64,000 nt of DNA from Oscillospiraceae bacterium (GTDB taxonomy: Bacteria; Bacillota; Clostridia; Oscillospirales; Ruminococcaceae). Location of the stretch: positions 1 through 64,000 of the forward strand of contig CAAGEB010000075.1 of NCBI GenBank assembly GCA_900768705.1, given 5' to 3'. The notes below the pieces were generated by a model, which searched no databases, had not been told where the DNA came from, and saw only the letters and a program-made list of their open reading frames with translations. This document shows, in pieces, positions 26,233-35,830 of this stretch. Within the stretch, counting starts at the first letter, position 1; every line of letters starts with the position of its first letter. Made by a program: the position numbers and the translations under genes.

Positions 26233-26887
26233 ACTTGATTTTTCCTGCCTTTTCAAGAATTAGTTCCGCCGTTTTCCGCAGATTTTCGCCCTCCGCACGG
26301 GCGAAATCTGAAATTTCCATTGCAGCCGCATTTTTCAGAAGCTTTGCGGCGATAAGTTCCAGAAAATGTTTGTCGGTAATTTTTCCTGTGTATGCCAGAA
26401 GGTCGTCCGGGTCTTCTATGTGTCCGGTGAAACGCACCAGCATCACGGTGTATGCCTTGTCCTGCTCATAGGCGGCGGATTCTTTGATTATTTCATATCC
26501 GTTTTTGTACAGCCATCTGCGAAGGAATTCGGGTTTTGTCATCGGCTGAAGAATGAATCGGGTATTTTCATCCGTAAATCGGCAGCGGCTTATAATATCC
26601 GCAATAAGCTCGCCGCCCATTCCGCAGATGATTATATCTTCGGCAAAGGGTATTCGATCAAGACCGTCGGACTTGATTATCTGAATGTTTGTCACACCGT
26701 ATTCCGAAACCGTTCTGCGGGCGGCTTCCAGAGGACCGTCCCGCAGGTCGGAGGCATAGACAAACTTTGATTTCGTAAGAGCCAGAGCGACAGCCAGCCT
26801 TGCGTGGTCAGTTCCCACATCGGCGGCAACAGTGCCGGTTCTGCAAAGCTCTGCTGCCGTTCTGAGCCGTTCGGTGAGCGTAATCAC
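26222..26887 (-). CDS. trmK: tRNA (adenine22-N1)-methyltransferase
   Basis: A 221-residue Rossmann methyltransferase of the TrmK (YqfN) family, which methylates A22 in bacterial tRNAs. The S-adenosylmethionine loop is VAADVGTDHARLAV near residue 20, followed by ASDLRDGPL and the IICGMGGELI catalytic-loop segment. The GTG start at 26887 directly abuts the stop codon of the DUF1858 gene, and the gene end overlaps the Nif3-like gene. The trmK-nif3 pairing is conserved in Firmicutes. Confidence 0.93.
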   Translation of the reverse strand: MITLTERLRTAAELCRTGTVAADVGTDHARLAVALALTKSKFVYASDLRDGPLEAARRTVSEYGVTNIQIIKSDGLDRIPFAEDIIICGMGGELIADIISRCRFTDENTRFILQPMTKPEFLRRWLYKNGYEIIKESAAYEQDKAYTVMLVRFTGHIEDPDDLLAYTGKITDKHFLELIAAKLLKNAAAMEISDFARAEGENLRKTAELILEKAGKIKYDS

Positions 26888-27088
26888 TTAATTCTCAAAC
26901 GCCTTGTTAAGCTTGTCAACGATTTCGTTGGCGTCCACGCCGTGAACAGCGCAGGCTGCGCCGATAGACTCGCCTCTTGCAGAGGGGCAGCCCAAGCAGT
27001 GCATTCCCATTTCCATAAGAATGGGAGCCGCTGCTTCCGCATTAAAATCCAGAAGCTCTCCGATAATGGTATCTACTGTAACCTTCAT
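26888..27088 (-). CDS. DUF1858 domain protein
   Basis: A 66-residue DUF1858 protein. The family hallmark is the short segment MEMGMHCLGCPSARGESI, with C-x2-C near residues 32-35 and a later CAVHG. The cysteines suggest metal or thiol chemistry, but the function is unknown. It is the first gene of the long minus-strand run and abuts trmK. Similar small proteins sit upstream of metabolic or tRNA genes in many Clostridia. Confidence 0.9.
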   Translation of the reverse strand: MKVTVDTIIGELLDFNAEAAAPILMEMGMHCLGCPSARGESIGAACAVHGVDANEIVDKLNKAFEN

Positions 27089-27112
27089 ATTTTTAAATTC
27101 CTTTCAATTGTT

Positions 27113-27130
27113 TTGTGTATACATACACAA
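27113..27130. promoter_or_regulatory. 18-bp palindrome near the start site of the DUF1858-sbcC operon
   Basis: TTGTGTAT-AC-ATACACAA is a perfect inverted repeat. It lies 5 bp downstream of the -10 of the minus-strand promoter, so it would cover the transcription start. This is a classic operator position. No regulator is identified. Confidence 0.5.
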
Positions 27131-27134
27131 CATT

Positions 27135-27163
27135 ATTATACCACATTTATTGCGGTTTGTCTA
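27135..27163 (-). promoter_or_regulatory. Predicted sigma-A promoter for the DUF1858-to-sbcC operon
   Basis: On the minus strand, TAGACA at 27163-27158, a 17-bp spacer and TATAAT at 27140-27135. It is the only clear promoter seen upstream of the eleven-gene minus-strand run. Confidence 0.65.
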
Positions 27164-27242
27164 TAACAATTTTTTATTTTTTATCTGTATGGAGAAAGTT
27201 AAGCGGCAAGGAGAGAAAAACGGAAAAAATACGGTACTGCTC

Positions 27243-27271
27243 TTGTAAAATTAATCCGGTTATGGTATAAT
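27243..27271 (+). promoter_or_regulatory. Predicted sigma-A promoter for the YwaF-like gene
   Basis: TTGTAA at 27243-27248, a 17-bp spacer and TATAAT at 27266-27271, 21 bp before the start codon. It diverges from the promoter at 27135-27163. Confidence 0.7.
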
Positions 27272-27292
27272 CAAACCTGAGAGGTATAAATT

Positions 27293-28030
27293 ATGTATGA
27301 TTTTTTTGTTGGAGTTCCAAACAGGCTTGAGCTTTTCGGGACTGTTCACCTTATTCTGATGGGCGTGTTCGCCGCCTTATGTGTTTTGCTGGTGGTTTTC
27401 AGGAAAAAGCTCCGCAGCTTCGGACATTTCGGAGCTGTTCAGAAGATAATGGCGGCGGTGCTGCTGCTGAATATGCTGGTTCATTATTCCACGAGAATAA
27501 TTTACGGAATATGGGAATTCGGAGTGGATCTGCCGCTGCATATCTGCTTTGTGACGAATTTCTTTATGATGTATATTCTTTTCACGGGAAACAAGCATAA
27601 TCTTTTTTCGGTTGTGTATTTTTTTACGCTGATAGGTCCTCTGCCGGCGATTATTTTCCCCGATTCGGATTACAGCGGGGAGAGCTTCATTTTCTGGCAA
27701 TATATTATCAGTCACCACATTATGCTGCTGTCCAGTCTTTACTGTATTGTTGTGTCGGAGTATAAGACCACGCTTAAAAGTGCGGGTCTGGCTTTTCTGA
27801 TCGGAAACGGATATGTGGGACTGATGGCGGTGTTCAACGGAATTTTCGGAACAAACTATGTTATGATCGGCGAGCTTCCCGATGTGCTTTACCGAACATT
27901 TCCTTTTCTCAATGCCCTTCCTGCGGTGGTCTGGCTGGAAATGGTGGGAATTGTCGCTCTTGCGCTGGGGTATCTTTTTTATCTGGCACTGCGGCGGATT
28001 GATACAAAGAAAAAAAGGAAAACTTCTTGA
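27293..28030 (+). CDS. YwaF/TIGR02206 family multi-pass membrane protein
   Basis: A 245-residue membrane protein with about six or seven hydrophobic segments, ending in a basic cytoplasmic tail (RRIDTKKKRKTS). The overall pattern, with DLPLHICFVTNFFMMYILF and IISHHIMLLSSLY, fits the YwaF/TIGR02206 family, whose function is unknown. It has a strong promoter of its own and GAGAGG before ATG 27293. Its stop codon overlaps the -35 of the leuS promoter. Confidence 0.82.
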   Translation: MYDFFVGVPNRLELFGTVHLILMGVFAALCVLLVVFRKKLRSFGHFGAVQKIMAAVLLLNMLVHYSTRIIYGIWEFGVDLPLHICFVTNFFMMYILFTGNKHNLFSVVYFFTLIGPLPAIIFPDSDYSGESFIFWQYIISHHIMLLSSLYCIVVSEYKTTLKSAGLAFLIGNGYVGLMAVFNGIFGTNYVMIGELPDVLYRTFPFLNALPAVVWLEMVGIVALALGYLFYLALRRIDTKKKRKTS

Positions 28031-28055
28031 CTAATCGGCGGGAATGTGCTATAAT
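28027..28055 (+). promoter_or_regulatory. Predicted sigma-A promoter for leuS
   Basis: TTGACT at 28027-28032, a 17-bp spacer and TATAAT at 28050-28055. The short leader (about 42 nt) leaves no room for a T-box. Confidence 0.75.
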
Positions 28056-28103
28056 TCCCTTGTATGATTGATATAAATACTATGCGAAAGGAATATAATT
28101 ATT

Positions 28104-30527
28104 ATGAGCTATGATTTTGCCGCCGTGGAAAGCAAATGGCAGAAATATTGGGAGGATCACCGTACATTTCATGCAGAGAATGATTATTCAAAGCCTAAAT
28201 ATTATGCGCTGGTGGAATTTCCGTATCCCTCGGGAGAAGGTCTGCATGTAGGACATCCCCGTCCCTATACGGCGTTGGACATCGTTTCCCGCAAACGCCG
28301 TATGCAGGGCTATAATGTGCTGTTCCCTATGGGTTGGGACGCTTTCGGTCTTCCTACCGAGAATTACGCTATCAAGAATAAAATTCACCCCGCAATCGTT
28401 ACCGAAAAGAATGTAAACCGCTTCAGAAGCCAACTGAAGGCTCTCGGTCTGTCCTTTGACTGGGAAAGAGAGGTAAATACCACAGATCCCAATTATTTCA
28501 AATGGACGCAGTGGATATTCCTCAAGCTCTTCAATGCGGGACTTGCCTACAAGAAGGAAATGAATGTTAACTGGTGTACTTCCTGTAAGGTAGTTCTTGC
28601 CAATGAGGAGGTCGTAAACGGCGTCTGCGAACGCTGCGGCGGCGAGGTTATCCACAAGGTTAAGAACCAGTGGATGCTGAAAATCACGGAATATGCCCAG
28701 AGACTTCTGGATGATCTGGATTCTGTTGATTATTTTGAAAAGATAAAAACCGCACAAAAGAACTGGATAGGTCGTTCCACCGGTGCGGAGGTGAATTTCG
28801 GAACCACCGAAGGAGATACACTTACCGTATATACAACCCGTCCCGACACTCTTTTTGGCGCAACCTATATGGTAATTGCCCCCGAACATCCGCTTATCGA
28901 AAAGTGGTCGGACAAGCTGACAAATATGGACGCTGTCCGTGAATATCAGGCTGCATCTGCAAGAAAGTCCGATTTTGACCGTACCGAGATGAACAAGGAT
29001 AAAACGGGTGTGAAGCTTGAGGGCATTATGGCAATCAACCCCGTAAACGGCAAGGAAATTCCGATTTTTATTTCGGACTATGTTCTTATGTCCTACGGAA
29101 CCGGCGCAATTATGGCGGTTCCTGCTCACGATACCCGTGACTGGGAGTTCGCAAAGAAATTCAGTCTTCCCATTGTAGAGGTTGTAAAGGGCGGCGAGGA
29201 TGTTCAGAAGGAAGCCTTTACCGACTGCGCAACGGGTGTGCTTGTCAATTCCGATTTCCTGAATGGTCTGTCGGTTGAGGACGCAAAGGTTAAGATCAAG
29301 GAATGGCTTACCGAAAAAGGTATCGGTAAGGAAAAGGTTAATTACAAGCTTCGTGACTGGGTATTCTCCCGTCAGAGATACTGGGGCGAGCCTATTCCCG
29401 TAGTTTACTGCGAAAAGTGCGGCTGGGTTGGACTTCCCGAGAGCGAGCTGCCCCTTGAGCTTCCCGAGGTTGAGAGCTATATGCCCACCGATACGGGAGA
29501 AAGCCCTCTGTCCACGCTGGAAAGCTTTATCAATACCACCTGTCCCAAGTGCGGAGGTCCCGCAAAGCGTGAAACCGATACAATGCCCCAGTGGGCAGGT
29601 TCCAGCTGGTATTTCCTGCGGTATTGCGATCCCACCAACGACAAGGAGCTTGCAAGCAAAGAGGCGTTGAAATACTGGCTGCCTGTTGACTGGTACAACG
29701 GCGGTATGGAGCATACCACCCTCCACCTTTTGTACAGCCGTTTCTGGCACAAATTCCTGTATGATGAAGGAATTGTTCCCTGCAATGAACCCTATGCAAA
29801 GCGTACCTCTCACGGTATGATTCTCGGAATAGATCCTAAAAATCCCGGCAAGTTCTGCAAGATGTCCAAATCTCTTCACAATGTGGTAAATCCCGACGAG
29901 GTTATCGCAGAATACGGCGCAGACACAATGCGTCTGTATGAAATGTTTGTTGGAGATTTTGAAAAGGCTGCCCCATGGCAGGAAAATGGAATCAAGGGCT
30001 GCAAGCGTTTCCTCGAAAGAATTTGGAGTATGTCCGAAACTCTGAAAGACGGAGATGAATATCCCGAAAAGCTCCGCTGCGCAATGCACAAGACAATAAA
30101 GAAGGTTTCGGAGGATATTGAAACTCTGAAATTCAATACCGCTATTGCGGCGATGATGGGACTTCTTAACGAGGCAGACGCTGCCGGCGGCTTCAACAGA
30201 GCCGAATTCAGAACACTGCTTATTCTTCTTAATCCCTTTGCTCCTCATATTACCTCCGAGCTGTTTGAAAAGCTGGGCTTTGGTATGGTTCACGAGCAGA
30301 AGTGGCCCGAATATGACGAGAAGCTCTGCGTTGACGATACTGTTGAGCTGGCGGTTCAGGTCAACGGTAAGGTTAAGGCGAGATTCAATGCGGAAGTCGG
30401 TGCGGATAACGAAACGGTTATTGCCGCTGCGCTGGATCTTCCGGATATAAAGACGCTTGTTGAGGGCAAAACAATAGTAAAGAAGATTGTTGTACCCAAT
30501 AAGCTGGTTAATATTGTGGTGAAGTAA
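28104..30527 (+). CDS. leuS: Leucyl-tRNA synthetase
   Basis: An 807-residue class I synthetase charging tRNA-Leu. The HIGH-type motif is in [17 protein letters not shown] (H/G/H near residue 50), and KMSKS starts at K586 ([12 protein letters not shown]). A threonine-rich editing segment is seen at [16 protein letters not shown], and zinc-type cysteines at WCTSC...CERC and CPKC. The length is normal for bacterial LeuRS. It is transcribed alone and followed by a stem-loop. Confidence 0.97.
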   Translation: MSYDFAAVESKWQKYWEDHRTFHAENDYSKPKYYALVEFPYPSGEGLHVGHPRPYTALDIVSRKRRMQGYNVLFPMGWDAFGLPTENYAIKNKIHPAIVTEKNVNRFRSQLKALGLSFDWEREVNTTDPNYFKWTQWIFLKLFNAGLAYKKEMNVNWCTSCKVVLANEEVVNGVCERCGGEVIHKVKNQWMLKITEYAQRLLDDLDSVDYFEKIKTAQKNWIGRSTGAEVNFGTTEGDTLTVYTTRPDTLFGATYMVIAPEHPLIEKWSDKLTNMDAVREYQAASARKSDFDRTEMNKDKTGVKLEGIMAINPVNGKEIPIFISDYVLMSYGTGAIMAVPAHDTRDWEFAKKFSLPIVEVVKGGEDVQKEAFTDCATGVLVNSDFLNGLSVEDAKVKIKEWLTEKGIGKEKVNYKLRDWVFSRQRYWGEPIPVVYCEKCGWVGLPESELPLELPEVESYMPTDTGESPLSTLESFINTTCPKCGGPAKRETDTMPQWAGSSWYFLRYCDPTNDKELASKEALKYWLPVDWYNGGMEHTTLHLLYSRFWHKFLYDEGIVPCNEPYAKRTSHGMILGIDPKNPGKFCKMSKSLHNVVNPDEVIAEYGADTMRLYEMFVGDFEKAAPWQENGIKGCKRFLERIWSMSETLKDGDEYPEKLRCAMHKTIKKVSEDIETLKFNTAIAAMMGLLNEADAAGGFNRAEFRTLLILLNPFAPHITSELFEKLGFGMVHEQKWPEYDEKLCVDDTVELAVQVNGKVKARFNAEVGADNETVIAAALDLPDIKTLVEGKTIVKKIVVPNKLVNIVVK

Positions 30528-30544
30528 GAGCGTTCAAATAAATA

Positions 30545-30582
30545 ACAATTCCCCTTTCCCGGCTGCGGGAAGGGGGAATTGT
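30545..30582 (+). terminator. Stem-loop after leuS
   Basis: ACAATTCCCCTTTCCC (30545-30560) pairs with GGGAAGGGGGAATTGT (30567-30582) with one wobble and a 6-nt loop. It is a strong stem but the following GTTAATGTT is only moderately U-rich. Confidence 0.7.
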
Positions 30583-30589
30583 GTTAATG

Positions 30590-30764
30590 TTAAGGCAACA
30601 CCGTACAATTAACGGCTAAAGCCTTTGCCGCCTGTTGCTCTCTGTTGTGCGACATCGTGTCGCACTTTTGGAGCAACTGCGCAAACATCGTGTTTGCGTC
30701 CGCTTGCATATTTTTCGTCAGATTGTACAATCGTACGACAATAATTATGCGGTTCTGCCATAAA
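30590..30764 (+). repeat. TTAA-ended palindromic repeat, long form (MITE-like)
   Basis: It starts TTAAGGCAACACCGTACAA, almost identical to the left end of the short element at 33003. It ends in a decayed complement (GCGGTTCTGCCATAA, 30749-30763). Inside are two near-perfect hairpins built around ACGA-type cores: GTGCGAC...GTCGCAC and GCAAACATCGTGTTTGC. Part of it matches 1-68 in inverted orientation. No protein is encoded. It lies between convergent leuS and the FAD oxidoreductase gene. Confidence 0.65.
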
Positions 30765-30825
30765 TATGCCGATAAGAACAATTTTTGATTTCTTATGACT
30801 GTTAGAAATATTGTTGACGGCTGCT

Positions 30826-32421
30826 TCATTCATGTGCTTTTTCCTTTTCCGAAGAATTTTCTTCGTGGTATTCTTTCTCGGTATTGACATTCCAAACGCT
30901 GTCCTTGTCCATAGTTCCACTGATAATCGATCGTGCGGCATTTATTGCTGTCAGCATAGAATGATCCATATTGTTGTAACGATGCTGTCCATTTCTTCCG
31001 ACGCAGAACAGATTTCCATAATTGTCAAGATACTTTCTTACTTCGGAAAAACAGGCATAGGTTCCAAAATACGCGGGGTATGCCTTTTTTACTTTTGTTG
31101 TGAAGCTGTCCAGAATATCGGATTTTTTGATGATGCCTATTTTCTCCAGTTCTCCGGCGGCAAAATCAATAAATTCTTCAGGCGGTGTATTCCACATCTT
31201 ATCACCCTCATTGCAGAAATATTCCAAACCAACCCAGATGTGAGACATATTATCATCAACCATATACGGAGACCAGTTGTTGAATATTTGCAACCGCCCG
31301 AGTTTTACATCACGCTCCTGTATGTATATCCAACAATCGGGAACTATGTTGTTAATTGTTGGCATTTTGGTTTTATTCTGTATTTCCAGCTTATTCAGCA
31401 AAAGACCAACGGTGATAAAGTCCCTGTACGGTAAGTTTACGGCAATATCCAGTATGTCCTTAGGAACATCGGGAAGCGCCTGAGCAAGATCTTTGATAGG
31501 CATTGACGAGATTAAATAATCGCAGTGTATTTCCTTTGTTTTGCCGAATTCGGAGGATTTTTCATTGTTGCATTTCACGGTCACGGAAGTGATTTTTCCA
31601 TTTTCGGCGGAAATACCGACAACTTCATTCTGCATTATTATTTCCGCACCCATATTCCTGTCTATGTCTGCCATTTTTTCCCACAGCTGACCGGGTCCGT
31701 ATTTCGGATAGTAGAATTCTTCAATGAGAGAAGTTTCCACCTTCTTGCTGTTTTTTCGGAACGGTTTAGACAAAGCTGAAGTAATTACTTTCCAGACGGA
31801 CAAACCCTTAACTCTTTGCGCACCCCAGTCTGCGGCTATTTTTGACGGATGAACGCCCCAGAGCTTTTCGGTATAATCTTCAAAAAACATCTGATACAGC
31901 GGTCTGCCGAAGCGATTTATATAGAAATTTTCCAAAGAAGTCTCCGGCAGCTTATGAAACAGGCTTGCGAGATAGCCGAAACCTGCTTTCAATGTGTTGG
32001 CAAAGCCCATATTAATAAAGGTTGATGGCTTCAATGAGATAGGATAATCAAAAAATCTTTTTCGGAAATAAATTCTTGATACTCGTGTTCTTGCAAGAAA
32101 TACATCATCAAGTTTTTCAGGATCTATTGAGGGATCATCGGAATGGGTATGGGTTCTTCCAAGAATAATATCGTCCTTGGATGGGGAACCTTGAAGCGGA
32201 AGAATATCCATCCACAGCTTCATTATGTCTTTATCCTTTGAGAAAAACCGGTGTCCTCCTATGTCAATGCGGTTGCCATGATATTTTTCGGTTCGTGAAA
32301 TACCGCCGATGAATTCGCTTGATTCAATAACAATAGGATGATAATCCTTGCTCTCTTTAAGCAGAGTATATGCAGCTGTAAGTCCTGCAGGACCGGCACC
32401 GATTATAACGACATCTTTCAT
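30826..32421 (-). CDS. FAD-dependent amine-oxidase-like / UDP-galactopyranose-mutase-like oxidoreductase
   Basis: A 531-residue flavoprotein. The N-terminal Rossmann motif is [18 protein letters not shown] (residues 4-21), with the adenosine-binding E in VIESS and the [22 protein letters not shown] segment shared by protoporphyrinogen-oxidase and UDP-galactopyranose-mutase superfamily members. A C-terminal [15 protein letters not shown] segment completes the FAD site. It is longer than classical Glf (about 370-390). The gene overlaps the GtrA gene upstream by four bases, suggesting a role in cell-surface polysaccharide or lipid-linked sugar metabolism. Substrate is unknown. Confidence 0.82.
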   Translation of the reverse strand: MKDVVIIGAGPAGLTAAYTLLKESKDYHPIVIESSEFIGGISRTEKYHGNRIDIGGHRFFSKDKDIMKLWMDILPLQGSPSKDDIILGRTHTHSDDPSIDPEKLDDVFLARTRVSRIYFRKRFFDYPISLKPSTFINMGFANTLKAGFGYLASLFHKLPETSLENFYINRFGRPLYQMFFEDYTEKLWGVHPSKIAADWGAQRVKGLSVWKVITSALSKPFRKNSKKVETSLIEEFYYPKYGPGQLWEKMADIDRNMGAEIIMQNEVVGISAENGKITSVTVKCNNEKSSEFGKTKEIHCDYLISSMPIKDLAQALPDVPKDILDIAVNLPYRDFITVGLLLNKLEIQNKTKMPTINNIVPDCWIYIQERDVKLGRLQIFNNWSPYMVDDNMSHIWVGLEYFCNEGDKMWNTPPEEFIDFAAGELEKIGIIKKSDILDSFTTKVKKAYPAYFGTYACFSEVRKYLDNYGNLFCVGRNGQHRYNNMDHSMLTAINAARSIISGTMDKDSVWNVNTEKEYHEENSSEKEKAHE

Positions 32422-32873
32422 TTCTTGTCACTCTTCTCCTTTTTGTCAAAAATCAAAATCTTGCGTCCGATATAATTCCAGATAAGAACAATAGCTGCCG
32501 CAATTATCTTTACGATAAGATAGCTGATTTTCAGAAGCTCAGTGCCTATGTACATTATCAGTTCCGTAAGACCCAGTCCGATAATGCCGATTACGGTAAA
32601 AATTATAAATGCTTTAACGCTTTTCCCGTTTCCGCTATTTTCGGTTTTTTTGAACACAAACACCAGCGACAGAATGTAATTTGTGATAAGCCCTGTAATA
32701 AAGCCTGCGGCTGTGGAAATAAAAAGTTCCCAAGGGGAACCGCCCGTGAGGATGACCTGCTTGAACAGAATCAGAGTGCCATAGTCCACGAGGAATGCAA
32801 GCCCTCCGACAAGAACATATCTGAAAAATTCCCAGAACAAACTGATGAGTTGTTTCTCTTTTTCTTTATTCAT
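32418..32873 (-). CDS. GtrA family membrane protein
   Basis: A 151-residue GtrA-like protein with four hydrophobic helices ([20 protein letters not shown] start). Members are thought to help move lipid-linked sugars across the membrane. It is the first gene of a two-gene operon with the FAD oxidoreductase (ATGA overlap) behind a consensus promoter. The C terminus is lysine-rich. Confidence 0.88.
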   Translation of the reverse strand: MNKEKEKQLISLFWEFFRYVLVGGLAFLVDYGTLILFKQVILTGGSPWELFISTAAGFITGLITNYILSLVFVFKKTENSGNGKSVKAFIIFTVIGIIGLGLTELIMYIGTELLKISYLIVKIIAAAIVLIWNYIGRKILIFDKKEKSDKK

Positions 32874-32907
32874 ATAATCCGACCGCCTTCGTTATAACTT
32901 CACAGTT

Positions 32908-32936
32908 ATTATATCCCTTTTGGACGGTTTTGTCAA
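32908..32936 (-). promoter_or_regulatory. Consensus sigma-A promoter for gtrA-FAD operon
   Basis: On the minus strand, TTGACA at 32936-32931, a 17-bp spacer and TATAAT at 32913-32908: a full match to the sigma-A consensus. Confidence 0.8.
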
Positions 32937-32958
32937 TATATTACTCTGTATAAAGCAC

Positions 32959-32992
32959 CTCACTCCTCTTGCTGAAGATTAAGAGGAGTGAG
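32959..32992 (-). terminator. Stem-loop downstream of glgP
   Basis: CTCACTCCTCTT (32959-32970) pairs perfectly with AAGAGGAGTGAG (32981-32992) around a 10-nt loop. On the minus strand it is followed by GTGCTTTAT, a short U-run, so it may end glgP transcripts before the gtrA promoter. Confidence 0.6.
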
Positions 32993-33002
32993 TGATAGTT
33001 AT

Positions 33003-33056
33003 TTAAGGCAACACCGCACAAAGAACGCCTTACGGCTTTGTACGGTATTGCCTTAA
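33003..33056. repeat. 54-bp TTAA-ended palindrome, short form of the repeat family
   Basis: The 21-base arms begin and end with TTAA. The left arm starts TTAAGGCAACACCGCACAA and the right arm is its complement with two differences. Read in the glgP direction, both differences become G-U pairs, so the RNA would form a continuous 21-bp stem. The left end equals the start of the element at 30590. Confidence 0.75.
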
Positions 33057-33170
33057 GACATCAATTGCATAATCAGAGGCTGTTGGTATTATAAAGCTTT
33101 GACTATGAATTTTGCTGTTATTATACATTTGGCAATGAACCTATTAAGCAATAACATTGTGCAGTGTTTC

Positions 33171-35528
33171 TTAATTATTTGCCTCAATATTCCAGATTTC
33201 GCCTGCGTAATCCGCAATGGTTCTGTCGGAACTGAACTTGCCTGCGGCGGTCATATTTATCCAGCTCTTTTTAATGAATTCGTCATAGTTTAATCCGAAA
33301 TCGCTGTTGGCTTTCAGCTTTGCCTGTACATAATTTTCCAGATCGCCGAGAAGATAATAGTGATCGGGTTTGTGCCAGGAAGCTCCGTCCAGCAGGGAAT
33401 AATACAGCTCTCTGAAGGAACCGTTTCCTCCGTCGGAGAAGGTGCCGTCGATCAGCGTGTTAAGCACACGGGCAACACGGGTATTTTCGGAGTATATTCT
33501 GCGGGGATCGTAGTTCGGCATAATATGTGCCAGGTCCTCGACACGGGCACCGAAAATGTAGTTGTTTTCCTCGCCTGCTTCTTCGCAGATTTCCACATTT
33601 GCTCCGTCGTAGGTACCGAGAGTCATAGTTCCGTTCAGCATAAATTTCATATTTCCGGTGCCGGAAGCCTCAGTACCCGCTGTGGAAATCTGCTCGGAGA
33701 TATCTGCGGCAACCACCAGCTTTTCGGCGTAGGAAACATTGTAATTCTGTACGAAAACCACCTTCAGCGCACCGTTCAGTGAAGCGTCGTTGTTTACCAG
33801 CCCGGCAATTTCATTTATGTACTTGATTATCGCCTTTGCACGGGCGTATCCGGGGGCGGATTTTGCTCCGAAAATGAATGTGGTCGGAGTGAAATTCGTG
33901 ATGCTTCCGTCTTTAAGTCCGAAGTAAATATACATAATAGAGAAAGCGTTCAGCAGCTGACGCTTGTATTCGTGCAGACGCTTAATCTGAATATCGAACA
34001 TACTGTTGGGATCAATTTTAACTCCTTCGTGCTGCTCGATATATCCTGCCAGATTGGCTTTGTTGGCTTGCTTGATTGCCTTGAAACGGTCGAGTACAGA
34101 CTTGTCGTCTGCATACTTGCGGAGATTATTCAGCAGGCTCAGGTCTGTTATCCAGTTTTCACTGCCGAGAAGCTCGGTGATAAGCGAAGAAAGCTTGGGA
34201 TTGCACAACGCAAGCCAACGGCGGGGAGTGATGCCGTTTGTTTCGTTGCGGAAACGCTCGGGGTAAAGCTCATACCATTCGGGCAGAGCGTCCTTTTTAA
34301 GAATTTCAGTGTGGATTTTTGCAACGCCGTTTACAAACCGTGAGCAATAAATAGCCATTTTCGCCATGTAAACCGTTCCGTGGGATACAGGCTGCATTTT
34401 TTCGATTTTGTCTCTGGTAATCCCTTTGCGGTACATATCGGAAATAAATTCCTCGTTGATACGCAGTATAATGGTATAAACCTCGGGAAGAAGCTTCTCC
34501 ACCAGTGCCGCAGACCATTTTTCCAATGCCTCCGCCATAATTGTGTGATTGGTGTAGTTAAAGGTTTTCTTTGCAATATCCAGAGCTTCGGCAAAGGAAA
34601 GCTTTTGCTCCGCAGTAAGAATGCGGACAAGCTCCGGTATCGCTATAACCGGGTGAGTATCGTTCAGCTGAACCGTGTTCCACTGCGCAAAGGTACGGAT
34701 ATCCCTGCCTGCGGCAAGGTGCTTTTTCACAAGATCAGCCATTGAGGCTGCACTGAAAAAGTATTCCTGTTTCAGACGGAGCATTTTTCCGGTGTCGGTA
34801 TCATCGTTGGGGTAGAGGGTTCTGGAAATATTCTCCGCCTCGATCTCGCCCCTTGCGGCTTCGTAATAATCCTGACGGTTAAAAGCGTCGAAGTCAAAGG
34901 CGTTTATGGGTTCCGCCTGCCACAGACGCAGAGTGCAGGCATAGTCATTCTTGTATCCGAAAATCGGCATATCGTAGGGTACGGCTTTAACATCTCCGGT
35001 GGAATAATGAACGATAACGGTATCCTCCTCTGCCCGTCTGCTCCAGGGATCTCCGAAGCGGGTCCAGTCATCGGCATATTCTTTCTGGAAGCCGTTTTCA
35101 ATAGTCTGTCGGAAAAGTCCGTATTTATAGCGGATACCATAGCCCACAAGCGGAAGCTTCAGCGCGGCGGCACTGTCCAGAAAGCAGGCTGCCAGTCTGC
35201 CCAGTCCGCCGTTTCCGAGAGCAGCGTCCTCTATCTCCTCAAAGTCCGACAAAGATCCGCCGGCTTCGTTCAGGAGCTTTTCCGCATAATCGTGCAGTCC
35301 CAGACACAGGATGTTGTTGTACACTGCCCGTCCCACAAGAAATTCCATAGACAGGTAGGCTGCACGCCTGCCTTTGGGAGCGGAACACTCCATCATCGGG
35401 ACGGTTTGCTTCATAATCGCTCTGGAAAGGGCGTTATGCAGCTGTACCGGAGTGTAGTTTCCCGAGGTGCCGCAGATTTCCTTGAGACAGTCCTCAAAAT
35501 CAATTTTCAGCAGGGTTTCGTCTATCAT
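33171..35528 (-). CDS. glgP: Glycogen/starch/alpha-glucan phosphorylase
   Basis: A 785-residue GT35 phosphorylase that releases glucose-1-phosphate from alpha-1,4-glucans using PLP. The cofactor lysine is in EASGTGNMKFMLNGT (K628). RRAAYLSMEFLVGRAVYNN and the DLENYVQAK tail are family landmarks, and ALGNGGLGRLAACFLDS marks the active-site loop. ATG 35528 was chosen because AAAGGAG precedes it by seven bases; an in-frame start ten codons upstream (35558) has no site. It is a single-gene unit with its own promoter. Confidence 0.96.
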   Translation of the reverse strand: MIDETLLKIDFEDCLKEICGTSGNYTPVQLHNALSRAIMKQTVPMMECSAPKGRRAAYLSMEFLVGRAVYNNILCLGLHDYAEKLLNEAGGSLSDFEEIEDAALGNGGLGRLAACFLDSAAALKLPLVGYGIRYKYGLFRQTIENGFQKEYADDWTRFGDPWSRRAEEDTVIVHYSTGDVKAVPYDMPIFGYKNDYACTLRLWQAEPINAFDFDAFNRQDYYEAARGEIEAENISRTLYPNDDTDTGKMLRLKQEYFFSAASMADLVKKHLAAGRDIRTFAQWNTVQLNDTHPVIAIPELVRILTAEQKLSFAEALDIAKKTFNYTNHTIMAEALEKWSAALVEKLLPEVYTIILRINEEFISDMYRKGITRDKIEKMQPVSHGTVYMAKMAIYCSRFVNGVAKIHTEILKKDALPEWYELYPERFRNETNGITPRRWLALCNPKLSSLITELLGSENWITDLSLLNNLRKYADDKSVLDRFKAIKQANKANLAGYIEQHEGVKIDPNSMFDIQIKRLHEYKRQLLNAFSIMYIYFGLKDGSITNFTPTTFIFGAKSAPGYARAKAIIKYINEIAGLVNNDASLNGALKVVFVQNYNVSYAEKLVVAADISEQISTAGTEASGTGNMKFMLNGTMTLGTYDGANVEICEEAGEENNYIFGARVEDLAHIMPNYDPRRIYSENTRVARVLNTLIDGTFSDGGNGSFRELYYSLLDGASWHKPDHYYLLGDLENYVQAKLKANSDFGLNYDEFIKKSWINMTAAGKFSSDRTIADYAGEIWNIEANN

Positions 35529-35571
35529 ATCTGTACTCCTTTCGGCTTCCGTAAACAATTCTATTTTCTAA

Positions 35572-35600
35572 ATTATAACATATCATTACTGTAAAATCAA
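35572..35600 (-). promoter_or_regulatory. Predicted sigma-A promoter for glgP
   Basis: On the minus strand, TTGATT at 35600-35595, a 17-bp spacer and TATAAT at 35577-35572, about 43 bp before the chosen start. Confidence 0.7.
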
Positions 35601-35801
35601 GGCATAAGAGAGATTTTTATGCAATTTGAAGAATGATTTGCTGCAAAGTCTTGCAGAATAGCAATTAATCCGGTTCTGTGTAACGCTTTTTCATCGTAAA
35701 CGGTAATAGGTTTGTTAAAATTGCACATAAGAGAGCTTGGAAATTCTACACAAATAATTACACTTTTTCCCAATATTTGAGAAAAAATATAGCAACAGTG
35801 C

Positions 35802-35830
35802 TTGAAAATTTCAGTTGTTTGTGTTATAAT
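35802..35830 (+). promoter_or_regulatory. Predicted sigma-A promoter for the pilC-led pilus operon
   Basis: TTGAAA at 35802-35807, a 17-bp spacer and TATAAT at 35825-35830, with a leader of about 114 nt to pilC. Confidence 0.75.

Noticed and set aside
28056..28103. T-box leader of leuS or valS
   Set aside because: The leuS leader is under 50 nt, and valS starts 2 bp after rqcH, so there is no space for a T-box.
28188..30293. 701-codon minus-strand open frame opposite leuS
   Set aside because: It is long, but leuS on the other strand has complete synthetase motifs; the antisense frame is Cys/His/Leu-rich and recognisable as nothing.
30590..33056. CRISPR or integrated element bounded by the two TTAA repeats
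   Set aside because: The DNA between the repeats is an ordinary gene pair with its own promoter, the repeats are not at regular intervals, and no integrase or transposase is present.
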